Positions 8,313 through 15,645 of a stretch of 24,739 nucleotides of DNA are shown here, piece after piece. The position numbers were made by a program, and so were the translations under genes. Below the pieces are notes generated by a model that saw only the letters and a list, made by a program, of their open reading frames with translations, had not been told where the DNA came from and did no database searches. Source of the stretch: CAZDDA01 sp964568045 (lineage in GTDB: Bacteria > Bipolaricaulota > Bipolaricaulia > UBA7950 > UBA9294); assembly GCA_964568045.1 (NCBI GenBank), contig CAZMOL010000014.1, forward strand, positions 1 to 24,739. The letters are read 5' to 3'. The first letter of the stretch is position 1; every line of letters starts with the position of its first letter.

Positions 8313-9013
8313 AGATCAAGGTAGTGCTAGGGAGTTCTTCAAAGGAGCTGGCAGCTAGTCAACTGACCAATCGGCAAAGGGCCCTGGCACCGGATACAAA
8401 GATCACCATCGTTGCCCCGGATGACTGCCCCCCATCGACGGAAAGCGAGCAGGATGAGCTGACCGCCGCATCCGCTGTCTACTCCGAAGTGGTGAAAGCG
8501 CAGGAGGAGGGCTACGATGCCGTCACCATCGACTGCACTCTGGAGCCGGGGCTGAATGCGGCAAGGAAGTCGAGTCAAATTCCGGTTGTGGGAGCAGGGG
8601 AGGCAGCGCTCTGCCTTTCGTTGCTGTTCGGTGAGCGCTTTTCCGTCATCATGCCTGCCCCCACAAGCATTGGTCCAATGGTAGCCAAGATCCGGCAGAT
8701 GGGCCTGTGGGAGCGCTCGGCGTCGGTCCGAGCGGTCAATCTGCATGTGCTCGATCTCGACGATCGCGACCGGACTCTGGCTGCGGTCGCGGAGGAAGCG
8801 CAACGGGCCATCAACGAGGACGGAGCTGCTGTTATCGTCCTGGGCTGCACCGTGATGGGTCCCATCGCCGATGCGCTCGCCGAACGACTCGGTGTGCCGG
8901 TCATCGAACCGGGAACCGCCGCTCTGAAGCTTGCTGAGGCCTTCGCCGCACCTGGCTGGAGCGGCGCTCTCCTGCTTCGGCAGAAAGAGAATAGTCCAAG
9001 GAGTGCGAAGTGA
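8309..9013 (+). CDS. Asp/Glu/hydantoin racemase family protein
   Basis: 234 residues with the two-cysteine, cofactor-independent racemase architecture: two alpha/beta halves each supplying one catalytic Cys. Cys76 lies in TIDCTLEPG and Cys180 in VLGCTVMGP, the standard positions for the acid/base pair. Other family landmarks are VVGAGEAAL (93-101) and PVIEPGTAAL near the C-terminus. The family includes hydantoin, allantoin, aspartate and glutamate racemases and arylmalonate decarboxylase. DUF917 next door favours a hydantoin or amino-acid-derivative substrate, but this is inference. The start is GTG inside a GTGA overlap, with GGGGAGGAGG upstream. The stop overlaps the next gene by 4 bases. 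Confidence 0.82.
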   Translation: MKIKVVLGSSSKELAASQLTNRQRALAPDTKITIVAPDDCPPSTESEQDELTAASAVYSEVVKAQEEGYDAVTIDCTLEPGLNAARKSSQIPVVGAGEAALCLSLLFGERFSVIMPAPTSIGPMVAKIRQMGLWERSASVRAVNLHVLDLDDRDRTLAAVAEEAQRAINEDGAAVIVLGCTVMGPIADALAERLGVPVIEPGTAALKLAEAFAAPGWSGALLLRQKENSPRSAK

Positions 9014-10056
9014 TTCAAGAATTGGAGCTTGAATTGGCCGTTTCGGCCCACAAGACAGTCAACGAAATCCTGAATGTCAAGCCCGGGGAGAGTTTGCTCA
9101 TCACCATCGACTCTGCGGCCGATTTTCGATTGGCGGCAGCGATGGCCCGGGCGGCGGAATGTGCTGGCGCCAAAACGATGGTCGCCTACCACTCCACCGC
9201 GCCTGCGTACGGCAAAGTAGGGGAGTGGCGGCTCCCCGATTCCCTCAGCGGAGCCATCGAGCGCACCGACGTGTGGATCGAACTGAACGAGGTGTGGTTG
9301 TACTGCAACACCGCGTGGGAAAAGGCCATGGCCGAGGGGACTAAGACGCGCTACTTCCACCTCGGAAAGATGGACCCCGAGTCCCTCTGGCGGTGTCTGG
9401 GGGCTCTTGACTTGGAGGCCCTCAAGGAGTTCATGACCGCAGTTGCCGACATGACCCAAGCCGCCAACGAGATGCGGATCACCAATCCCGCCGGGACGGA
9501 TGTTTCGTTCAAGAACACCGGCCGCCCCGTGACCAACGAAAGCGGGGACGCCTCGACCCCGGGCGTGCACTTCATGCTCGGCCAGATCGGTTGGGCGCCG
9601 CAAGAAGAGTCTATACAAGGGGAGATCGTCTTCGACGGATCGTTCCACGGCGGAGGAAGCATGGATCTCGGCATTCTACGTAGCCCGATCAAATACGTCG
9701 TCGAAAGAGGGAAGATTGTAGAGATCACCGGCGAGGAAGAGGCGAAACGGGTCAGAGAATGGCTTGCCAGCCTCAACGACGAACGGATGTACAATCTGGT
9801 TCACACGTGCTACGGTTTCAATCCCGGCGCCAAGCTGACCGGAAAATGCACGGAAGACGAGCGGATCTGGGGCTGCACCCAGTGGGGCTTCGGCTATCAG
9901 GCCGTGGTCTTCGAGGGCTCGTTGGGAGACGCCATCTCCCATGGCGACGGGGTGTGCTTGAACTCCTCAGTCTGGCTGGACGGCACGCAGATCCTCGATG
10001 AGGGGAAAATCATCGAACCCAGACTGGCCAACTTGGCGAGGAAGCTGGGCAAGTAG
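9010..10056 (+). CDS. NicX/peptidase-M29-like metalloenzyme, paralogue 2
   Basis: 348 residues, collinear with paralogue 1 along the whole length and the closer of the other two copies to it. Shared blocks include 'GESLLITIDSAADF', 'YHSTAPAYGKV', NPAGTD, QIGWAPQEES, GEIVFDGSFHGGG, HTCYGFNPGA (His265), CTEDERIWG and SHGDG (His311, Asp313). The candidate metal set His265, His311 and Asp313 is intact. GTG start at 9010 inside a GTGA overlap with the racemase stop; AAGGAG lies 6 bases upstream. The tight coupling to the racemase suggests that this copy acts directly before or after it. Function could be ring opening of a hydroxylated N-heterocycle (as for NicX) or hydrolysis of a peptide-like bond; sequence alone does not decide. 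Confidence 0.72.
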   Translation: MIQELELELAVSAHKTVNEILNVKPGESLLITIDSAADFRLAAAMARAAECAGAKTMVAYHSTAPAYGKVGEWRLPDSLSGAIERTDVWIELNEVWLYCNTAWEKAMAEGTKTRYFHLGKMDPESLWRCLGALDLEALKEFMTAVADMTQAANEMRITNPAGTDVSFKNTGRPVTNESGDASTPGVHFMLGQIGWAPQEESIQGEIVFDGSFHGGGSMDLGILRSPIKYVVERGKIVEITGEEEAKRVREWLASLNDERMYNLVHTCYGFNPGAKLTGKCTEDERIWGCTQWGFGYQAVVFEGSLGDAISHGDGVCLNSSVWLDGTQILDEGKIIEPRLANLARKLGK

Positions 10057-10191
10057 CAGAACGCGTCGATGGGCGAAGCCGACCAACTGTCCTAAATTTG
10101 GAACAGACGACCGTTCGCCCTTGTTCCATAACCGGACGAGACGGTCTACAGTGTTCTCGCTCGGAAGGAACTCAGGGCAAGGAGGCAGACG
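10057..10191 (+). promoter_or_regulatory. Intergenic spacer with an inverted repeat before paralogue 3
   Basis: This 135-base gap interrupts an otherwise tightly packed gene run. GGAACA at 10100-10105 and TGTTCC at 10122-10127 are a perfect 6-base inverted repeat with a 16-base spacer; they may form a weak hairpin or a protein site. AAGGAGG lies just upstream of the ATG at 10192. No convincing -35/-10 pair was found, so internal transcription initiation is only a possibility. Confidence 0.3.
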
Positions 10192-11238
10192 ATGGAGTTC
10201 ATGCTCGGAACCGAGCCACGGCGGGAGTACTACACGTTTGAGGTCGCTGCCGCAGCACACAAGATGCTGGATCAGATCATGTTGGTCGGAACAGACGAAA
10301 ACGTGGTGATCACTGCCGATACCCAGAGCGACTGGCGGGTCGTGGAGGCAACAGCGCAGGCGGCCCTGGTCTTGAGGGCTCATCCTACCGTAGTCTGGTA
10401 CGAAACCCGACCACATGCTCAGATGGAGCCCTATCCACCCGTCGCTGCTGCCGTGCAGGCAGCCGATGTGTGGGTTGAATACGCCGTGCAGTACACCCTC
10501 TACACGGATGCCCGGCGCACGGCCTGTAGGAACGGATGTCGCTACGCGGCCTTTGGCGGACTAGATGTGGATGCCCTGGTGCGCACGATCGGGCGGGTTG
10601 ACTATCCCACCATGGTGGAAATGGGAGAGAAGCTGATCGCCCTCACCCAAGAGACAAGTAAGTTCCGAATCACTACTGCACTGGGAACGGACCTACAATG
10701 CAACAACCAGGGGGCAGAAGTGTGGCAGTCGGGCCGCTTGGGTGATGAGCCCGGAGCCGCCGTAATGCTCGGTGGACAGGTCGTGTGGCTGCCCCAAGAA
10801 AGCTCGGTTCACGGCACAATCATTGGTGATGGCATGATATGGCCACCCGATGATATCGGCATCGTCCGCCAAGCGGTGACGCTGCACATCGAAGCCGGAC
10901 GCATCATATCCATAGAGGGAGGTTCAGAAGCAAGGATCCTCCAAGGCTGGCTCGACTGCCTCGACGACCCCACCATGACGCGTATCGCGCACATGAACTA
11001 CGGCTTCAACCCGGGAGTGACACGATTCACAGGTCGTGTCGCGGAAGACGAGCGGGTCTTCGGTGTATTCGACTTCGGCTTCGGGGGCTGGATGGACCGC
11101 CCAGCCGCCTCGCACTTCGATGTCGTGATAACCGCTCCCACCATTGTGGCCAACGGAGTGGAGATCGAGCGGAATGGAAAGTTCGTGCACCCGGATCTCA
11201 TTGAATCCTGCCAACAGATGAAGGTAGCAGGCTACTAA
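10192..11238 (+). CDS. NicX/peptidase-M29-like metalloenzyme, paralogue 3 (divergent)
   Basis: 348 residues and alignable end to end with the two upstream copies, but clearly more diverged. The core blocks become TTALGTD (161-167), WLPQESS with a single Glu203, HGTIIGDG, HMNYGFNPGV (His267), AEDERVFG and SHFDVV (His308, Asp310). The His plus His-x-Asp set is therefore kept. The second Glu of P-x-E-E, the Gly-rich FDGSFxGGG loop and the aromatic GxTxWGxGYQ strand are replaced. This suggests a retained metal site with a different substrate pocket, or a non-identical subunit. AAGGAGG precedes the ATG. A 335-base spacer separates it from the next gene. Confidence 0.68.
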   Translation: MEFMLGTEPRREYYTFEVAAAAHKMLDQIMLVGTDENVVITADTQSDWRVVEATAQAALVLRAHPTVVWYETRPHAQMEPYPPVAAAVQAADVWVEYAVQYTLYTDARRTACRNGCRYAAFGGLDVDALVRTIGRVDYPTMVEMGEKLIALTQETSKFRITTALGTDLQCNNQGAEVWQSGRLGDEPGAAVMLGGQVVWLPQESSVHGTIIGDGMIWPPDDIGIVRQAVTLHIEAGRIISIEGGSEARILQGWLDCLDDPTMTRIAHMNYGFNPGVTRFTGRVAEDERVFGVFDFGFGGWMDRPAASHFDVVITAPTIVANGVEIERNGKFVHPDLIESCQQMKVAGY

Positions 11239-11573
11239 CCGTCTGATGCCAGAGTCTTTGCTGTTGCTCCAGCCCCGACGTGGAGAAGGAACTGGAGAAC
11301 ACGTGCGGACACAGGCTGGCGTCTCCTCTTCTTCTCTGACTTCGATTGGTGCGCCGCGATCCGCCTGGCATTCCAAGTCCCAGGAGGCTTCGCGGTACCC
11401 ATGCCTCCAAGGCACGCGCTGTGGAAGAGACCCTCGTCAGCAATCGGATCACGGCGCACCTGTGAAGAGAGCGAAAAGGCAGAGGCTGGCCTGGTACTGC
11501 GTCCACCTTCTGGTTTTGCGTCTTGATTCCCGCTGATGCAGAATTAGGGGCCTCGGCCAGGCTGTGCGGTCGG
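11239..11573. other. 335-base stretch without a convincing gene
   Basis: The largest gap inside the operon. The 96-codon + frame from 11246 has a low-complexity Arg/Ser/Gly-rich composition, no ribosome binding site and no family resemblance. The long minus-strand frame here runs on into the antisense of the CoA-transferase. I see no tRNA, clear terminator or promoter. It may be decayed coding sequence or a long leader for the next gene. Confidence 0.5.
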
Positions 11574-13550
11574 ATGTATGCCGTCCCAACAGGGTGGCGG
11601 AGCGGCCAAAGGAGGATCGTTATCAGCGCATCGGAAGGTGATGGCCTGAGCCAACTCCAAGGAGCGTACTCAGCAAAGTTCGCCTCTGCTGACGAGGTCT
11701 TTGCCAACATCCACCGTGGGGATCGGATCTTTGTTGGAACGGGTTGTGGAAAGCCTCAGTATCTCGTCGACGAAATGGTCCGTTACGTAGAGGGACATCC
11801 CAAGGCGCTCTTCGACGCGGAGGTCCTCCACGTGTGGACCCTCGGGGTCTCCCCCTACCTGCGAGAGGAGTTCAAGCACAACTTCCGCCACACCTCCTTT
11901 TTCATCAGCGGAAGCAGCCGCGAGGCGATCAACCAAGGACAGGCTGACTACACCGCGATCTATCTGTCCCAGGTCCCCGATCTGTTCTACAGAGGGATCA
12001 TCCCGATTGATGTGGCCCTGGTTCAAACCTCTACGCCCGACCGCTACGGCTTCCTGAGCCTGGGAATCAGCGTAGACATCGTGCGGGCAGCGATAGACTG
12101 TGCGAAGCTTGTCATCTGCCAGGTGAACGCCAACATGCCGCGGACGCACGGCGACAGCTTTGTTCACATCGACAACGTGGATTTCATCGTCCCTCACGAT
12201 GAGTCCCTCATGGAGTACGAGGCAGAGGCTGCAGACGAAATCGCCGATCAGATCGGCAAGTATGTGAGCCGTCTCATCGAGGATGGAGACACGCTTCAGG
12301 TCGGCTACGGCAGGATCCCCAACGCCATTCTTTCCAATCTGGGGACAAAGAAACACCTCGGCGTCCACACCGAGTTGTTGAGCGACGGGATCGTTGAATT
12401 GATGAGACAGAACGTCATTGACAACAGCGAAAAGAGTATTGACCGGAACAAGACCGTGGCTGCCTTCTGCATGGGGAAGCGCACCACGTACGAGTACCTA
12501 AGCGACAATCCAGCGATCGAATTTAAGCCGGTAGAGTACACGAACAATCCATCTATCATCGCGCAGATCAATAGAATGACCGCCATCAACACCGCACTAC
12601 AGATCGATCTGACTGGCCAGGCCACTGCGGAGTCGCTGGGCAAGTATTTCTACAGCGGTATCGGCGGCCAGGCCGATTTCATGCGAGGAGCGATCCTTGC
12701 TCCCGAGGGAAAAGCGATCCTCGTCATTCAATCCACGGCCAAGAACGACGAGGTCTCTCGCATTGTGCCCTATCTCAGCGAGGGGGCCGGGGTGACGCTG
12801 ACGCGGGGGGACGTTCACTACGTCGTGACGGAGTACGGAATCGCCTATCTACACGGCAAGAACACGCGCGAGCGGGCAATGGAATTGATCAGCATCGCTC
12901 ACCCGAAGTTCCGCACCTGGCTTCTGCGCGAGGCCAAGGCCCTCAATCTGATCTACAAGGATCAGGCATTCATCCCGGGAGAGCGGGGACAATACCCAGA
13001 GAAGCTGGAGACCTACCGCACGACAAAAAAAGGCGTCGAGATCTTCTTGCGTCCGGTAAAACTGGCCGATGAGCCACTGCTAAAGGAGTTTTTCTATTCG
13101 CTATCGGATCGATCGATCTACCGTCGCTTCATCTCGGTCCGCAAGGACATGCCGCACGAACGGCTGCAGGAGTTTGCGGTCATCGACTACACAAAGGAGA
13201 TGGTCGTCTTGGCGGTGTTGCCGAACGAAGAGCGCGACGCGGTCGTCGGAGTGGGGCAGTTCGGCGTCGACGTCCAGTCGCACACAGCCGAAGTGGCCCT
13301 CGTGGTGCGAGACGATCAGCAGAATCGGGGGATAGGGACGGAGCTTCTCTCCTACCTGACATATCTTGCCAAACGGCAAGGGCTACTGGGATTCACGGCC
13401 GAGGTGTTGGTGGACAACCAACCGATGCTGCATCTGTTCGAACAAGGCGGCTTCGAAATCGAAAAGCGTCGAGAAGCCAATGTCTACGAACTGAGGTTGC
13501 TTTTTGCGTTATGCCATGAAGACAGCGTCTCCCATCGATACCCTATTTGA
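11574..13550 (+). CDS. Bifunctional acetyl-CoA hydrolase/transferase - GNAT acyltransferase fusion
   Basis: About 658 residues from ATG 11574. The N-terminal two thirds are a class I CoA-transferase of the acetyl-CoA hydrolase/4-hydroxybutyrate CoA-transferase group. It begins around 'YSAKFASADEVFANI', has VGTGCGKPQ, GYGRIPNAIL, HTELLSDG carrying the probable catalytic Glu (residue 267 from this start), and GIGGQADFMRGA. From about residue 487 a GNAT domain follows ('FLRPVKLADEPLL'), with the acetyl-CoA-binding QNRGIGTELL. This two-domain fusion is known in other anaerobes. It would move CoA onto an organic acid, while the GNAT part may acylate a protein. The start is uncertain: the frame also opens at TTG 11523, and homologues begin near the CTG at 11646. 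The best ribosome site (AAAGGAGG, 11608-11615) is followed only by ATC or GTT codons. The 3' end overlaps the next gene. Confidence 0.85.
   Translation: MYAVPTGWRSGQRRIVISASEGDGLSQLQGAYSAKFASADEVFANIHRGDRIFVGTGCGKPQYLVDEMVRYVEGHPKALFDAEVLHVWTLGVSPYLREEFKHNFRHTSFFISGSSREAINQGQADYTAIYLSQVPDLFYRGIIPIDVALVQTSTPDRYGFLSLGISVDIVRAAIDCAKLVICQVNANMPRTHGDSFVHIDNVDFIVPHDESLMEYEAEAADEIADQIGKYVSRLIEDGDTLQVGYGRIPNAILSNLGTKKHLGVHTELLSDGIVELMRQNVIDNSEKSIDRNKTVAAFCMGKRTTYEYLSDNPAIEFKPVEYTNNPSIIAQINRMTAINTALQIDLTGQATAESLGKYFYSGIGGQADFMRGAILAPEGKAILVIQSTAKNDEVSRIVPYLSEGAGVTLTRGDVHYVVTEYGIAYLHGKNTRERAMELISIAHPKFRTWLLREAKALNLIYKDQAFIPGERGQYPEKLETYRTTKKGVEIFLRPVKLADEPLLKEFFYSLSDRSIYRRFISVRKDMPHERLQEFAVIDYTKEMVVLAVLPNEERDAVVGVGQFGVDVQSHTAEVALVVRDDQQNRGIGTELLSYLTYLAKRQGLLGFTAEVLVDNQPMLHLFEQGGFEIEKRREANVYELRLLFALCHEDSVSHRYPI
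11608..11615 (+). promoter_or_regulatory. Strong ribosome binding site with no standard start codon behind it
   Basis: AAAGGAGG is the best Shine-Dalgarno sequence near the CoA-transferase gene. In the coding frame the following codons are ATC (11616), GTT (11619) and ATC (11622); no ATG, GTG or TTG follows at normal spacing. A second candidate, GAAGGTGAT just before CTG 11646, would give a protein starting where the family normally starts. Confidence 0.4.
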
Positions 13551-15645
13551 GCCGCGATCCGTCGCCGTCATAGGGGCCTCAGCAAATAACGCCAAGATCG
13601 GCCATCGGATCGTGGCAAACATTATCCGCGCTGGCTACCGGGGAAAGCTCTTTCCCATCAACCCCAAAGGGGGGCAGCTGCTGGGCAACCACATCTACTC
13701 GAAACTCTCCGACGTCGATGGCCCGATAGATCTGGCGGTGATTGCCATCCCTGCGCCGCACGTCTTCGATGCGGTCAGGGATTGTGCCAAGAGCGAGGTT
13801 GGGCACCTCGTCATCATCACCTCGGGATTCTCCGAGGTCGGAAATGCCGAAGAAGAACGTAAGATCGTCGAGTTTGCGCGCGAACACGGGATGCGCGTCC
13901 TCGGCCCGAACATCTTCGGGATCTACTCTTCGGCCGTATGCCTCGACGCCACGTTTGGGGCAGGCGGCATTCGACCGGGACACGTGGCCATTGTCACCCA
14001 GAGCGGCGCGCTGGGAATCGCGATGATCGGAAAGACCGCGGCCGAATCGCTCGGTCTGTCCACGCTCGTCTCAGTGGGGAACAAATCCGACATCGATGAG
14101 TCCGACCTGTTGGAGTACCTGGCAAAAGACAACCGTACCAAGGTCGTCCTTCTCTACATCGAAGGGGTCAAACAAGGGGACCGGTTGGCGAAGACGCTGA
14201 AGCGTGTGGCGCGCGCAAAACATGTAGTGGTCATCAAGTCCGGCCGCTCGAAGCGCGGAGCGGTCGCGGCCGCCTCTCACACCGGCTCGCTTGCGGGGGC
14301 CGATGAGGTGTTCGACAGCGTGATGCGCCAATGCGGTGTCCTACGCGCAGAGAGCATCCAGGAAGCGTTCAACTGGGCGCGATTCCTTGCCGATGCGCCC
14401 TCTCCTTCAGGGAATGAGGCGGTGATCATAACTAACGGCGGAGGAATCGGCGTCTTGGCAACCGATGCGTGCGAGAAATACGGTGTGACACTGTACGATG
14501 ATCAGCAGGTCCTGAAGCAGACGTTCTCTGAAGTGATGCCCGCTTTCGGCTCGTCGAAGAACCCCATCGATCTCACCGGCCAGGCCACGGCGCGGGATTA
14601 CGCTTGTGCTCTGGATGCAGCTCTGAAGCACCCGGAGATCAGCGCAACAATGGCGCTGTATTGCGAAACCGCGTTGTTCGACACAACCACATTCGCCGAC
14701 CTGTTGCAGCAAGCGCACCGCCGCTACCAGGATACAAAGCCGATTGTGTTCTGCCTGTTCGGTGGCGAGAAAGTGGAGTCGATCATTCGGCAGTTGCGTG
14801 CCAAAGGCGTTCCTGTGTTCTCCGATGTATACGAGGCCGTCAGCGCGTTGGGCGCGCTGTACCGATCGTGGCGGACTCAAAAGGCGCCGATTCCCAAGTC
14901 GACTAACGTGGAAATCGACCTTATAGCTGTGGAAGCAATCCTTGATCGGGCTCGCGCTGACGGCCGCGGATTCCTGCTGGCGCCCGAAGCACAACGGATT
15001 GCCGAACTTCTAGATCTGGCCACGCCGAGATCAATTATCGCGCGCTCCCTCGATGAGGCGGTGCAGGCGGCGGAGAGGATCGGTTATCCCGTCGTCATGA
15101 AGGTAATCTCCAAAGACATCATTCACAAGAGTGACGCCGGTGGTGTGGCCCTCGATCTGGAGGACGAGGGCGAGGTGGTCGACGCGTATCAAGCAATCAT
15201 GCGAAGCTGCCACGCCTACAAGGCAGACGCGCTGATCCAAGGGGTCGAGGTGGTTGAGATGGTCGGGTCGGGAGTGGAGACGATCATCGGCGCCAGACAG
15301 GATCCTTCGTTCGGCCCGGTCGTGATGTTCGGCCTCGGGGGAATCTATGTGGAAGTCATGAAAGACGTCTCCTTCCGAGCCGCGCCGATCAGCCGTGGAG
15401 AGGCAAGCAGCATGATCGCCGACATTCGCTCTTACCCGCTGCTGTTGGGGGTCCGGGGCGAGAAACGCAAGGACATCGACGCCATTGTCGATGTCGCGAT
15501 CAAGCTCGGCCACCTCGTTGACAAGTGCCGCGACATAACCGACATTGAGATCAATCCGCTCGTTGTGTACGAGCACGGAGAAGGTGCAGTGGCAGTGGAC
15601 GTTAGAGTACTATTCCGTAACCTGCAAGGGGGGAAGCCAACGTGA
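13516..15645 (+). CDS. ADP-forming acyl/acetyl-CoA synthetase, fused alpha-beta subunits
   Basis: About 709 residues from ATG 13516 (the frame opens at TTG 13504). The enzyme interconverts acyl-CoA + ADP + Pi with acid + CoA + ATP, giving substrate-level ATP. Domain order: CoA-binding Rossmann domain ('SVAVIGASANNAKIG'), succinyl-CoA-synthetase-like domains with VTQSGALG, then SHTGSLAG with the phosphoryl-accepting His (residue 255). After these comes an ATP-grasp domain (about 480-700) with PVVMKVISKDIIHKSDAGG and ITDIEINPL. The His is present, so the protein looks catalytically complete, unlike Pat-type acetyltransferases, in which the synthetase part has lost activity. It overlaps the CoA-transferase gene by 35 bases and the next gene by 4. 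Acyl specificity is unknown. Confidence 0.88.
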   Translation: MKTASPIDTLFEPRSVAVIGASANNAKIGHRIVANIIRAGYRGKLFPINPKGGQLLGNHIYSKLSDVDGPIDLAVIAIPAPHVFDAVRDCAKSEVGHLVIITSGFSEVGNAEEERKIVEFAREHGMRVLGPNIFGIYSSAVCLDATFGAGGIRPGHVAIVTQSGALGIAMIGKTAAESLGLSTLVSVGNKSDIDESDLLEYLAKDNRTKVVLLYIEGVKQGDRLAKTLKRVARAKHVVVIKSGRSKRGAVAAASHTGSLAGADEVFDSVMRQCGVLRAESIQEAFNWARFLADAPSPSGNEAVIITNGGGIGVLATDACEKYGVTLYDDQQVLKQTFSEVMPAFGSSKNPIDLTGQATARDYACALDAALKHPEISATMALYCETALFDTTTFADLLQQAHRRYQDTKPIVFCLFGGEKVESIIRQLRAKGVPVFSDVYEAVSALGALYRSWRTQKAPIPKSTNVEIDLIAVEAILDRARADGRGFLLAPEAQRIAELLDLATPRSIIARSLDEAVQAAERIGYPVVMKVISKDIIHKSDAGGVALDLEDEGEVVDAYQAIMRSCHAYKADALIQGVEVVEMVGSGVETIIGARQDPSFGPVVMFGLGGIYVEVMKDVSFRAAPISRGEASSMIADIRSYPLLLGVRGEKRKDIDAIVDVAIKLGHLVDKCRDITDIEINPLVVYEHGEGAVAVDVRVLFRNLQGGKPT

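Noticed and set aside
11198..11710. 170-codon minus frame across the 335-base gap, considered as a gene filling it
   Set aside because: Half of it is antisense to the CoA-transferase start; no ribosome site, no recognisable domain.
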